Assembly (NCBI GenBank): GCA_964650285.1
Contig: CAZYSP010000012.1
Span: 1-35,678, forward strand
Origin: JACPJP01 sp964650285
GTDB lineage: Archaea; Nanobdellota; Nanobdellia; Woesearchaeales; GW2011-AR4
Length of the DNA: 35,678 bases
Direction: 5' to 3'
The notes beneath the pieces were generated by a model. That model made no database searches. It saw nothing but the letters and a program-made list of their open reading frames with translations, and was not told where the DNA came from. This document shows positions 28,710 to 35,678 of the stretch, in pieces. Every line of letters begins with the position of its first letter. Positions within the stretch are counted from its first letter, which is position 1. Both the position numbers and the translations under genes were made by a program.

Positions 28710-28803
28710 ATTTCAGGTTTTTGCTTATTTTTTTAAATTCTGTATTCATAAGTTTTTTCTTCTCTTCCGGTTCTTTTTGTTTCCTTTTCTGAGTTTCTAG
28801 CAT
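28663..28803 (-). CDS. Short coiled-coil ORF, upstream half of a probable split gene
   Basis: Starting at MLETQKRKQKEPEEKKKLMN this 46-residue ORF ends in a very basic stretch (KYETRERTRTIKRRKK), which in the alternative frame becomes the Glu-rich start of the next ORF. That switch from acidic to basic coding is what a frameshift in a coiled-coil gene looks like. A TATA-like GATTTATAAATT lies ~60 bases upstream, so it has its own promoter. It could be a real small protein. Confidence 0.4.
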   Translation of the reverse strand: MLETQKRKQKEPEEKKKLMNTEFKKISKNLKYETRERTRTIKRRKK

Positions 28804-28861
28804 TCTTTTTAATTTCTTTTTTTCTATTTTTGCCCTAATTAAACTGACGGTGTGTAAAAAT

Positions 28862-29773
28862 TTATAAATCTTTTTTATTCTTAATAGCTTCCTGAAATGC
28901 AAGAAAATCTTCAGTAGTTAATTTTTTTCCTGTTTTGATCTTTTCTTCTATTTCATGCTCCTTGCTTTTAATTATCATGCTCTCTTTTAACTTCCTTTTT
29001 TCTTCTTCTTCCAGTCTGAATTTGCTGATTTTGTTTCTTACATCATTCATTTGGCTTAATTTTTCCTTTAGTTCATTATTTATTGTGTTGAACTTTTTTT
29101 TGAAATCCAGAAAATTTTTGAATGCTTCCTCTTCGCTAAGCTCGATTTTGTCTGTCTCTTTTGAGTCCTTGATTATGTTTTCATGCAGCTTTTGACTCTC
29201 GCGAGCAAGCTTTTGGATTTCATTATGTGTTTTATTAGTAATTTTCCTGCAAGCGTCTATTTCAGAATTCAATTTTTTTATTTTGTCAAGAGAACTGATA
29301 ATTGCAGACGCTTCTCCAAGTAATTTTTTCAATTGTTTGAGCTTTTTTGAGAGTTGCTTTTCTTTTTCAAAGGGCATTGCTTCTGTTTCTAATTTTACCT
29401 CTATTTTATCTATGTCCCCTTTTATCCTCCGAGGATCTTTAATTTTTAATATTTTTGTCAGATTTTTCAGATCATCTTTTAATTTTATAAGTTCAGAAAT
29501 CTTTTTTCTTGTTTCTTCATTAAGTTTGTTTCTTTTTTCCTTTAGGTCCTTTACATTCTTTGTCAGGCTGTCTCTTTTTTTCTTGTTTTCCTTTATTTGC
29601 GCAATATTTTTTCTTATTGTATCAGATAAGCCTTCTTTCTTCCTAAACCAAGACTCTTTCTGGTCGTTAACCTTGTTTAGCCCGTTTCTAGAAGAATTGA
29701 TTTCATTCCTTAATTTATCCAGCTCTGCAAATAGTTCTTTTTTTGTCTGTTTTTGTTCAAGGTTCAAATTCAT
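28862..29773 (-). CDS. Long coiled-coil protein of the COG1340 type
   Basis: All 303 residues are predicted helical and rich in Lys, Glu, Leu and Asn. Notable segments are ELFAELDKLRNEINSSRNGL, then NKVNDQKESWFRKKEGLSDT, a proline-containing break at IKDPRRIKGDIDKIEVKLET, and the C-terminal GKKLTTEDFLAFQEAI. Archaea widely carry such proteins near ribosomal genes, sometimes mislabelled as phosphatases; their function is unknown, perhaps structural. It is upstream of the split coiled-coil gene on the same strand and ~90 bases downstream of the P1/L12 gene. Confidence 0.85.
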   Translation of the reverse strand: MNLNLEQKQTKKELFAELDKLRNEINSSRNGLNKVNDQKESWFRKKEGLSDTIRKNIAQIKENKKKRDSLTKNVKDLKEKRNKLNEETRKKISELIKLKDDLKNLTKILKIKDPRRIKGDIDKIEVKLETEAMPFEKEKQLSKKLKQLKKLLGEASAIISSLDKIKKLNSEIDACRKITNKTHNEIQKLARESQKLHENIIKDSKETDKIELSEEEAFKNFLDFKKKFNTINNELKEKLSQMNDVRNKISKFRLEEEEKRKLKESMIIKSKEHEIEEKIKTGKKLTTEDFLAFQEAIKNKKDL

Positions 29774-29865
29774 TTTTTATTTTATAAATATAAGAAGTAT
29801 AAAAATATTGTTAAAAGTACATTACAAGCTACCAATAATTAAAAAATAAATAAAATAAAATCAGT

Positions 29866-30210
29866 TCAGCCAAATAATGAACCTAAACCAGCGGCTGCAT
29901 GCTCTTCTGATTTCTTCTCTTCTGCTGCCTTTTTCTTTTCATCAACTTCTTTCTTTGCTCCTTCTGCTCCTGCTTGCGCGGCTGGTGCAGCTGATGCAAC
30001 TGGTGCAGCGGCAACTGGTACTGCAGCTTTTTCTATTGCTTCATCAATGTTTACTCCTTCCAAAGCAGCTACTAATGCTTTAACGCGTGCTTCATCTACT
30101 TTGACGTTAGCGGCTTCCAAAACCTTCTTTACATTAGTCTCATCAACTTTTTGCCCTGCTTTGTGAAGCAACATTGCGGTATATACATATTCCATTTTAT
30201 TTACCTCCAT
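29866..30210 (-). CDS. rpl12: Ribosomal protein P1/L12 (acidic stalk)
   Basis: The archaeal stalk protein forms dimers on uL10 and recruits translational GTPases. The 114-residue chain begins MEYVYTAMLLHKAGQKVDET (ATG codon at residue 6 of the frame also usable, with GGAGGTAAAT just upstream), continues with the helical dimer domain, an Ala-rich hinge (AAPVASAAPAAQ), a charged segment and the family C-terminus AAAGLGSLFG that contacts GTPases. It is the last gene of the uL1-uL10-P1 operon. Confidence 0.95.
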   Translation of the reverse strand: MEVNKMEYVYTAMLLHKAGQKVDETNVKKVLEAANVKVDEARVKALVAALEGVNIDEAIEKAAVPVAAAPVASAAPAAQAGAEGAKKEVDEKKKAAEEKKSEEHAAAGLGSLFG

Positions 30211-30240
30211 TAAGTTTTTATTTTAATTAGTTAAATTTAA

Positions 30241-31782
30241 TTATTTTTTCCTTAATGTTCCTTTTTTCAGGAGTTCTTTTGTCAGATCTTCAACCTCTTT
30301 TCTGCCTTTATCTTCCTTGTTTTCTGTTTTTTCTTTGTCCTCTTTTTGAGCTTTAAAATCATGTGCAGTTGGAACTTCCTTGTCTTTTTTCTTTGTTTCT
30401 TTTTTTGTTTTCTGTTCTTCAATTTTCTCTTCTTCTTTTTCTTCCTCTTTGACTTCTTCTATAATGTCTGCTGCTGTTTCTTTTTTGCCTTCAGCAAATT
30501 TTTTTGTTTGCTCTACCATTGCCTTGATTTTTTTGTCAACATCTTCTTTTGGTTTTTCTTTCCTGGTTTCTTCTGGTTTTTGTTGTTCTATTTTTTGTTC
30601 TTGTCTTGGTTCTTCTTTCTTTTCTTCTGCTTTTTTTATTTCTTCTTTTTGTTCTTCTACTTTCTCTAATTCTTTTTCTTTCTCTATTCTTTCTTTTTCA
30701 AGAGTCTTTTCCTCTTCTTTCTTTACTGCTTCCTGAACTTCTTTTTCTACAGGAGTTTCTTTTGGTTTTTCTTTCTCTAGTTTTTTTTCTTCTTCAATTA
30801 TCTTTTTTTCTTCTTCTAGGACTTTTTCCTCTTTCTTTTGAATTTTTTCCTGTTCAGGAACCTCAATCTTTTTTTCTTCTGCTTTTGGTTCTTCTTTGGG
30901 CTTAGATTCTTCTTTTATTTCTTTAGGTTTGGTTTCGATATTTGCACTACCTTTTAATTCAAGCATTTCCATCTCTGCTTTGCTCAACAACTGCTCGATA
31001 ATGCCCTTGTCCAATATTTTTTGGCTGATTCCAATAGCTTTTGCGTCATTAAATGCCTTGGCCAATAACAAGTTGATGTTATCTTTTGTTATATAAGCAA
31101 TATTAAATGATAAATTAAGTGCTTGTGTTGATGCTAGGTTTATTTTTTCATTGAATGCTTTTTCATCTATTTCCAGTATGTCTTTTTGGTAAATAATTCC
31201 ATTTTCGTAGGCTGCAACCAAGCCAAGGCCTACTTCCATGGGTTTTATATCCAGCCTTGTCAGGATTTCTGCTACCTTGGGCTTTATTTTCTCCCCTCTC
31301 TTAGCAACAACACTATCTTCTTTAACAGCAACTTTTCCGGCTTCTACACCTACTTTTAAACCTACACTGCTTAACTCACTTATTATAGGTCCTGGGGCAA
31401 ATGGTGTAGGCCCTTTATTGATAGTTATATCATTTGGAGCAATTTGATTTGCTTTTGCAGGCGCACTTGTTTTGCTTTTTTGGAGTGTTCTGCTCAGCTT
31501 GAAAGGGCTTTCATTTGCAAAAAGAAGCGCAGGCATTCCCCCAAGATATTTTTCAAGCTCCTCTATGTGTTTCTTTTCATTTTTTATTTTTTCAAGAGCA
31601 ATTTTCATAAGCCGCTTCTTTGTCATGAATAAGTTAATTTTTCCCCTTAATTCAGATCTCATTGACTGCAGCTGCGGGGCTGGAAGATTATTCATATCAA
31701 CTATGCCTATCATAGAGGACTGCCTCATCAATTTAACCATATCTTCCACAAGCTTTTTTTTGTATTCTGCTATTTTTGGCAT
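30241..31782 (-). CDS. rplP0: Ribosomal protein uL10 (P0) with a ~200-residue Lys/Glu extension
   Basis: Residues 1-~280 are standard archaeal uL10: rRNA-binding domain (KLVEDMVKLMRQSSMIGIVD, then LFMTKKRLMKIALEKI), the insertion domain and P1-binding helices (FNDAKAIGISQKILDKGIIE). From ~residue 290 onward the chain is almost entirely Lys, Glu, Gln and Pro repeats, ending KEVEDLTKELLKKGTLRKK. Archaeal P0 is usually 300-340 residues and ends in the same GLGALFG-like stalk motif as L12; here that motif is missing from uL10, though present in L12. The extension is in frame and uninterrupted, so real. It follows uL1 by two bases. Confidence 0.93.
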   Translation of the reverse strand: MPKIAEYKKKLVEDMVKLMRQSSMIGIVDMNNLPAPQLQSMRSELRGKINLFMTKKRLMKIALEKIKNEKKHIEELEKYLGGMPALLFANESPFKLSRTLQKSKTSAPAKANQIAPNDITINKGPTPFAPGPIISELSSVGLKVGVEAGKVAVKEDSVVAKRGEKIKPKVAEILTRLDIKPMEVGLGLVAAYENGIIYQKDILEIDEKAFNEKINLASTQALNLSFNIAYITKDNINLLLAKAFNDAKAIGISQKILDKGIIEQLLSKAEMEMLELKGSANIETKPKEIKEESKPKEEPKAEEKKIEVPEQEKIQKKEEKVLEEEKKIIEEEKKLEKEKPKETPVEKEVQEAVKKEEEKTLEKERIEKEKELEKVEEQKEEIKKAEEKKEEPRQEQKIEQQKPEETRKEKPKEDVDKKIKAMVEQTKKFAEGKKETAADIIEEVKEEEKEEEKIEEQKTKKETKKKDKEVPTAHDFKAQKEDKEKTENKEDKGRKEVEDLTKELLKKGTLRKK

Positions 31783-31784
31783 TT

Positions 31785-32591
31785 TTACTTTTTCTTAGGT
31801 TCTTTTTTGTTTTCTTTAGGTTCGGTTTCTTTTTTTTGCTTCTCTTTTTCTGGTTTTTCTTGTGTTTCTGGCTTTTCTGCTGGTTTTTGTTCTGATTTTA
31901 TTTTCTTAGCTTTTTTGCCTGTTTTTTTATCTTCTGTTTCTTTTCCTAAAACAAAGGCAGGCCCCATTGTAAGCTTTAGCATAACACTTTTTACATTCTG
32001 CTTCTCATTCGGAAGCTTTTGAATTGTGGAGTTGTAAACTGTCAGTATGTTGTCAATGATGTCGTTATCTGTTGTATCTTCCTGGCCAACTCTGCACTTA
32101 ATTGTTGGCTCGTTTTTTGTTACAAGGTTTATTGTCCTTTTTAGTTTTTCATACAAGGGTTTTATATTTGCATTCTGAGGCAAAACGCTGCCTAGCTTTG
32201 GATTCGGCATTTTACCTTTTGGTCCTAAAAATCTGCCAAATGCTGTAGCAACCTTTGGCATAACAGATGCCTGTGCAACAAAGAAATCATGCTTATTAGC
32301 CAGCTTTTTTATTTCGGATTTGTTCTTATATTTTTCAAACTGGTCCAGAAGGATGGCTTCATCGCAAACTTCCTTTGCCTTGCTTTCCATATCAGGTGCA
32401 ACAAAAGCACAAATAGAAATTTTCTTTCCAGTATCATGGTGCAGAGTGGTAAATATATTTACATTATGCTCTGTTTTCTTCAGGTCAAGACCTCTGAGAT
32501 TTATAATTAGGTCTATGCTCTGCTTAAAGTTTTTTTTAGGAGAATTTTCTTTTACTTTCTTTAATGTGCTTGCTATTAATTCCTTGTCCAT
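31785..32591 (-). CDS. rpl1: Ribosomal protein uL1 with a charged C-terminal tail
   Basis: uL1 forms the mobile stalk that releases deacylated tRNA and, in methanogenic archaea, represses its own mRNA. MDKELIASTLKKVKENSPKK starts the protein, followed by RNFxxSIDL-type sequence (KQSIDLIINLRGLDLKKTEH), then FGRFLGPKGKMPNPKLGSVL and VRFRNTxxDxxxxN-like TNDIIDNILTVYNSTIQKLP. The last ~50 residues are a Lys/Glu/Pro tail. ATG at 32591 is used, with GGAGGG just ahead; a GTG nine codons upstream would put the leader hairpin in the coding region. uL11 is not adjacent. Confidence 0.94.
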   Translation of the reverse strand: MDKELIASTLKKVKENSPKKNFKQSIDLIINLRGLDLKKTEHNVNIFTTLHHDTGKKISICAFVAPDMESKAKEVCDEAILLDQFEKYKNKSEIKKLANKHDFFVAQASVMPKVATAFGRFLGPKGKMPNPKLGSVLPQNANIKPLYEKLKRTINLVTKNEPTIKCRVGQEDTTDNDIIDNILTVYNSTIQKLPNEKQNVKSVMLKLTMGPAFVLGKETEDKKTGKKAKKIKSEQKPAEKPETQEKPEKEKQKKETEPKENKKEPKKK

Positions 32592-32654
32592 CTTCCCTCC
32601 TACTGAAGCTCGCGTCACACTCTTCGAGTGCGGGGCTAAGTAGTGTTAACGAGT
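32592..32654 (-). promoter_or_regulatory. Structured leader of the uL1 operon, candidate autoregulatory site
   Basis: From a TATA box (TTTAAATATA, 32676-32685) transcription should start near 32654, giving a ~63-base leader. It contains the hairpin CACTC-GAA-GAGTG followed by TGACGCGAGC and a GGAGGG ribosome-binding site. uL1 is known to bind its own mRNA at a site mimicking 23S helix 76-78; the position and GC-rich structure in an otherwise AT-rich gap fit such a site, but I have not matched the consensus. Confidence 0.4.
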
Positions 32655-32734
32655 AGTATTATAGGAATTTTATGGTATATTTAAAGTTAATTGTTTTTTT
32701 GATATATTATTTAATAGCTACTTTTTTCCGAAAC

Positions 32735-32812
32735 CTTTAAATAGTATAGGGTATTTAGGGTATGTAGAGTGGATATAGTAGATAGGGTATGTAGGGTATT
32801 CTGAAATGAAAC
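32735..32812 (+). promoter_or_regulatory. Promoter followed by GGGTAT direct repeats
   Basis: CTTTAAATA (32735-32743) is a TATA-like element. It is followed by four copies of TAGGGTAT-type units, two of them inside AGGGTATGTAG direct repeats (about 32747-32800). These lie around the expected start site and in the leader of the zinc-finger gene. The G-rich repeats stand out in AT-rich surroundings. Function unknown; operator or leader element. Confidence 0.4.
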
Positions 32813-32870
32813 GGAAAGCCACAGACAATTTTGAATCGCTTTCCTGTCATTTTTTATGAAATAAAAAATG
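32813..32870 (+). promoter_or_regulatory. Two consecutive hairpins, the second containing the start codon
   Basis: GGAAAGC (32813-32819) pairs with GCTTTCC (32838-32844). Directly after it, CATTTTTTAT (32848-32857) pairs over a GAA loop with ATAAAAAATG (32861-32870), a perfect 10-bp stem whose last three bases are the ATG of the next gene. In mRNA the start codon would be base-paired, so translation may depend on opening an A/U-rich stem. Confidence 0.5.
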
Positions 32871-33032
32871 AAGGAGAAAAAACAATTTAAGATAAAGTGT
32901 CCTGATTGTGATAAGGAAATTATAGGTTTTAGTATGCATCATGCTAAGCAAAATTTAATGATACACCAAAAGACATCTATAAAATGCAAGGAATTTAAGG
33001 AATTGTTAAGAAAAAAATGGGCAAAAAAATAG
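32868..33032 (+). CDS. Zinc-finger microprotein, 54 residues
   Basis: The product MKEKKQFKIKCPDCDKEIIG continues with SMHHAKQNLMIHQKTSIKC and a basic tail. CPDC plus the His pair, IH and a later Cys suggest one zinc-binding finger of the C2H2/C2HC kind, and the 12 Lys in 54 residues suggest nucleic-acid contact. The last 16 bases overlap the start of the surface-protein gene in another frame. GGAG occurs just inside the coding region, so initiation may be leader-dependent. Family not recognised. Confidence 0.6.
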   Translation: MKEKKQFKIKCPDCDKEIIGFSMHHAKQNLMIHQKTSIKCKEFKELLRKKWAKK

Positions 33033-35392
33033 AGCTGTTTCACAGGGAAATTGAAACCAAGGTTCTGCTAGAGGTTTTAGGAGTTTATGGTGTATTGGCT
33101 TTAGTGCTTGTTGGTGCTTATTATTTAGGGCCTGCAATAACTGGCTTTGTCACAGTAACAAAGCAGTTCAATTATACTGATGAAGTCAATTTAGAGTTTA
33201 GTGAATCCGGAACTTATGTGTGGGATCTGGCTAATCCTGGAAACCTGAAAAGCATAAAAATTTCAGGTAGCATGGTTGAGGGAGAAGCTAAGGTTTATAT
33301 TGAGGATGATGGTGTAAGGTACCTAATTTTTGACAGCTCTAAGCTGGTTCAAAAACCTAGTGGAATTTTTGGAATAACAGGGTTTGTAGTTCAGGAGGAT
33401 GAAGAAGAGGATGAAGAGATAAATAATGCTCCAATATGGGATTCTGATGTTGATAGTTTTATATTAAACAGTACATCAAGCATAAACTTATCTAATTACT
33501 ATTATGATGCTGATAATGATTTATTGGTATATAGCTCAAGTAATGTTTCAAATGTTTCTGTAAGTATTGATAATGAAATTGTAACATTAATTCCGGATGA
33601 AAATATTGATGAGACTGAGCAGATAACTTTTGCTGCTTATGATGAGGTTGATATTACATTTAAAACTGCGTCATTGATAATAAAAACAATAGTGGAAATT
33701 CCAATAAATGAAACTGAATTAATAAATCAAACTAAAATAAATGAAACATTAGAAAATCAAACAATAATTAATGAAACAGTTGAAAAAATAATTAATATTA
33801 ATTTAGAGTATGGTGATAATGAGATTTATGATGCAAATAATGATGGTGTTGAAAGTTTGGATGGTATTATAGACTTTAGTGTTGATGGCAGCACTTTTAA
33901 CTGGGATGTTGATGGGGAAAAATTATGCACAAGGTATGAGGTTTATTCTGTTGAAAATCAGGAAAGCGGTTTTGCGTGCTTTGGGAATAGTGATTGCTGT
34001 GATTTTGTTGGCCTAGAGAGCTCAAGGCAGTTATGGGATGAGAACTTATTTTTGGGTTATGGAGGTTATGGAAGCACTGAAAATAATATTGTTTTTGCCC
34101 AAGTGCTTTATGTTGATTATAATTTAAGTGCTGATATACCATACTCTGATGTTGCATATTCCTCATGGGATAATTTAACAGCTAAATTCGTGGAAGGAAT
34201 TATTGAATTTGAGGATGTATGTGTTGAGACATGCATGTTTAGCGGCAATGCAAGCAGTTATCAATTAATAATTGAGATGGAAGATGGAGAGTTAAGGGTA
34301 GATAAAATAAAGTATATAATTGAGGAGACTGCATTCAACAACGATCCATTATTGATAAAGCAAATTGAGAATATAAGCATTATTGAAAATAAAAATTATA
34401 CTCTGGATTTAAGTGAGTATTTCTCTGATGAAGATGATGATGAGCTGAGCTATGGTTATGATGAGATAGATAATATTACTATAAGGTTTGAGGATAATAT
34501 GGCTTATATAACACCTGATAAGGGGTTTTTAGGTAACAGGTTTACTTTCATAACTGCAAATGATTCTTTTGGGGAAGCTGTTTCAAATCTGTTCAAGGTT
34601 GAAGTTGAAGAAGAAAGGTTGAGCATAGAGGTACTGGATTCAATAATAACAAAAAGGAATTGGACTATAGGTTTCAGAACTACTGGGACTGGAAACCTAA
34701 CAATATCTGCAATTGATGGAACTTATGCTGAGATGTATAATGATAATGTTACTACAGCTAATAATTTGGATATTTTAGAGTTAAGATGCGGTAATTTTGA
34801 GATTTTTGACAAGGAAGAGCTAATAGAAACTGGGAATTTATGGTTTGTTCTGATGAATGGTTCAAGGGTCAGGTTAATTGATCTGGTTGGGGAAAGCATT
34901 TTGGTAAAAGGAATATATGTTGAAAACTACAATTGCGATGAGACGGGGTATTATACTGTAAGAGTTCTGGCAAAAGGTGAGAGTGTTCAGGAATTTAATT
35001 TCGGCAATGAAATACAAATTGCGGGTATTGATTATGTAGAAGAGGTTTTGAGAGAGACTTTTGAGGTAAGAGATAATGATGATAATAAGATTATGGTGCT
35101 GGACAGCTTTGGCAATGCAAATATTAAGGGGAATTTGACACAGAATGTTTTTATTGATGCTGATGAAAATGATTTTGTGATTCAGGATACGCCTGATAGT
35201 GTTGTAGTGATAACAAATCCAGAAGGAAATATGAATATTAAAGGCTCTTTAAATGAAAACCAAAGCGTGCTGCTGCCTACACAGGATTCTTTGGTTATAG
35301 AGAATAAAAATGGAGAAGTAGTTGCTTATGTTAATAGTAGTGGGAGTTTGTTTTTGAAAGGAACCTTTACAGAGAATGTTTTGTTTGGGTAA
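33017..35392 (+). CDS. Large membrane-anchored surface protein with cadherin-like domains
   Basis: A 791-residue protein with an N-terminal uncleaved anchor (LEVLGVYGVLALVLVGAYYL, residues ~18-40) followed by GFVTVTKQFNYTDEVNLEFS, typical of DPANN surface proteins. Then come Ig/cadherin-like segments with IINNAPIWDSDVDSF-like and NNDPLLIKQIENISIIENKN starts, a domain of unknown type with six Cys (residues ~300-420), many N-x-S/T glycosylation sequons, and three C-terminal ~35-residue repeats of the pattern D-x-G-N-x-IKG (DSFGNANIKGNLTQNVFIDA, GNMNIKGSLNENQSV, GSLFLKGTFTENV). Likely a cell-surface adhesin or layer component. No catalytic motif. Confidence 0.8.
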   Translation: MGKKIELFHREIETKVLLEVLGVYGVLALVLVGAYYLGPAITGFVTVTKQFNYTDEVNLEFSESGTYVWDLANPGNLKSIKISGSMVEGEAKVYIEDDGVRYLIFDSSKLVQKPSGIFGITGFVVQEDEEEDEEINNAPIWDSDVDSFILNSTSSINLSNYYYDADNDLLVYSSSNVSNVSVSIDNEIVTLIPDENIDETEQITFAAYDEVDITFKTASLIIKTIVEIPINETELINQTKINETLENQTIINETVEKIININLEYGDNEIYDANNDGVESLDGIIDFSVDGSTFNWDVDGEKLCTRYEVYSVENQESGFACFGNSDCCDFVGLESSRQLWDENLFLGYGGYGSTENNIVFAQVLYVDYNLSADIPYSDVAYSSWDNLTAKFVEGIIEFEDVCVETCMFSGNASSYQLIIEMEDGELRVDKIKYIIEETAFNNDPLLIKQIENISIIENKNYTLDLSEYFSDEDDDELSYGYDEIDNITIRFEDNMAYITPDKGFLGNRFTFITANDSFGEAVSNLFKVEVEEERLSIEVLDSIITKRNWTIGFRTTGTGNLTISAIDGTYAEMYNDNVTTANNLDILELRCGNFEIFDKEELIETGNLWFVLMNGSRVRLIDLVGESILVKGIYVENYNCDETGYYTVRVLAKGESVQEFNFGNEIQIAGIDYVEEVLRETFEVRDNDDNKIMVLDSFGNANIKGNLTQNVFIDADENDFVIQDTPDSVVVITNPEGNMNIKGSLNENQSVLLPTQDSLVIENKNGEVVAYVNSSGSLFLKGTFTENVLFG

Positions 35393-35418
35393 ATTTAATC
35401 CGGAAATTATGTAATAAA

Positions 35419-35568
35419 ATGCCAGAAATGAGATTTACTGTAACGAAGAAATTGAATAAGCTGATTTTGGAAGTTTCTGAAGGCTTAGGAGTTGATAAGT
35501 CGGATTATGTCAAGAGTTTGATACTTTATGATTTGAAAAAGGGAATAAAAAATGATGGGAAAGGATAA
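35419..35568 (+). CDS. Small ribbon-helix-helix-like protein, 49 residues
   Basis: MPEMRFTVTKKLNKLILEVS followed by EGLGVDKSDYVKSLILYDLK has the pattern of a short beta strand and two helices found in CopG/MetJ-type DNA-binding proteins and antitoxins. It is short for the family but complete. It lies 26 bases after the surface-protein stop and overlaps the next small gene by 17 bases. A toxin partner is not visible before the window ends. Confidence 0.55.
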   Translation: MPEMRFTVTKKLNKLILEVSEGLGVDKSDYVKSLILYDLKKGIKNDGKG

Positions 35569-35650
35569 AGAAGTCAATAAAAGTAATTTGGCAAAAAAGA
35601 TATTTTTCATACTTACAATAGCATGGTTTTTGATGATTGGATTTATTTAA
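35552..35650 (+). CDS. Tiny single-helix membrane protein, 32 residues
   Basis: Reading from ATGATG, the peptide MMGKDKEVNKSNLAKKIFFI ends in one hydrophobic helix (FFILTIAWFLMIGFI). It overlaps the ribbon-helix-helix gene by 17 bases in another frame. Such short hydrophobic peptides after a small regulator can be type I-like toxins or membrane adaptors; there is no further evidence. An ATG at 35654 may start the next gene, but only eight codons are visible. Confidence 0.4.
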   Translation: MMGKDKEVNKSNLAKKIFFILTIAWFLMIGFI

Positions 35651-35678
35651 CAGATGACAACGGTGAAGGTATTAGACA

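Noticed and set aside
30346..30905. Several long Phe/Ser/Leu-rich frames on the plus strand opposite uL10
   Set aside because: They mirror the Lys/Glu repeat (AAA/GAA codons become TTT/TTC on the other strand) and have no ribosome-binding site or domain.
1..35678. CRISPR array or transposase
   Set aside because: No regularly spaced repeats and no transposase, integrase or Cas sequence were seen on either strand.

Overview
The window is AT-rich archaeal DNA. The tRNAs carry introns, TATA boxes sit about 27 bases upstream of starts, many mRNAs look leaderless, and the genes include archaeal or archaeal/eukaryotic types: CDP-archaeol synthase, Rpb7/Spt4, S24e, S27ae, P0-type uL10, NAC, Sec61-beta, a deoxyhypusine-synthase-like enzyme and RNase P RNA. 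Small class-III-signal pilins, DUF5667-type secreted proteins and asparagine-rich surface proteins suggest a DPANN lineage of the Woesearchaeota/Pacearchaeota kind. That placement is an inference; no 16S gene is present.

Layout. 1-3.2 kb: tail of a DEAD-box helicase, thiL, carS, a small membrane protein and rpiB. 3.2-4.7 kb: a decay zone with a truncated dph2-like gene, a frameshifted gene, small ORFs, three stacked palindromes and what looks like the tail of a secretion ATPase. 4.7-12.2 kb: S-adenosylhomocysteine hydrolase, a divergent Lrp regulator, a YggS-type PLP protein, a chimeric kinase remnant, a deacetylase and a PfkB kinase, a pilin-like protein, an RCK channel with a broken selectivity filter, and a DHS-like enzyme. 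12.2-15.6 kb: tRNA-Ser, a large membrane-anchored surface protein, an AI-2E-family transporter and tRNA-Val. 15.7-19.1 kb: a possible signalling island with a histidine kinase, a response regulator, a secreted DUF5667-like protein and a membrane protein. 19.1-25.1 kb: tRNA-Thr and tRNA-Leu, three tandem paralogues of unknown function, a CBS/zinc-ribbon protein, tRNA-His, a pair of HEPN-like proteins downstream of NAC and Sec61-beta, RNase P RNA, and two related structured RNA candidates. 25.1-32.6 kb: a THUMP methyltransferase, the PIN-Rpb7-Spt4-S24e-S27ae cluster, coiled-coil genes, and the uL1-uL10-P1/L12 operon with very long Lys/Glu tails. 32.7-35.7 kb: a zinc-finger microprotein whose start codon lies in a hairpin, a large surface protein and two small downstream genes.

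The strongest observations are in the RNA genes. Four of the five tRNAs are interrupted, by eight introns in total. tRNA-Val(GAC) has three (D-loop, anticodon loop and T-loop), tRNA-Thr(GGU) two (28/29 and 37/38), tRNA-Leu(UAA) two (8/9 and 37/38) and tRNA-Ser(UGA) one. Removing them gives canonical cloverleaves, and most junctions can be drawn as bulge-helix-bulge motifs. This predicts a broad-specificity splicing endonuclease elsewhere in the genome. The second notable feature is a two-copy RNA-like element near 19.6 and 24.7 kb, with a conserved short-loop G-quadruplex-type motif and a conserved hairpin, apparently not a standard RNA family.
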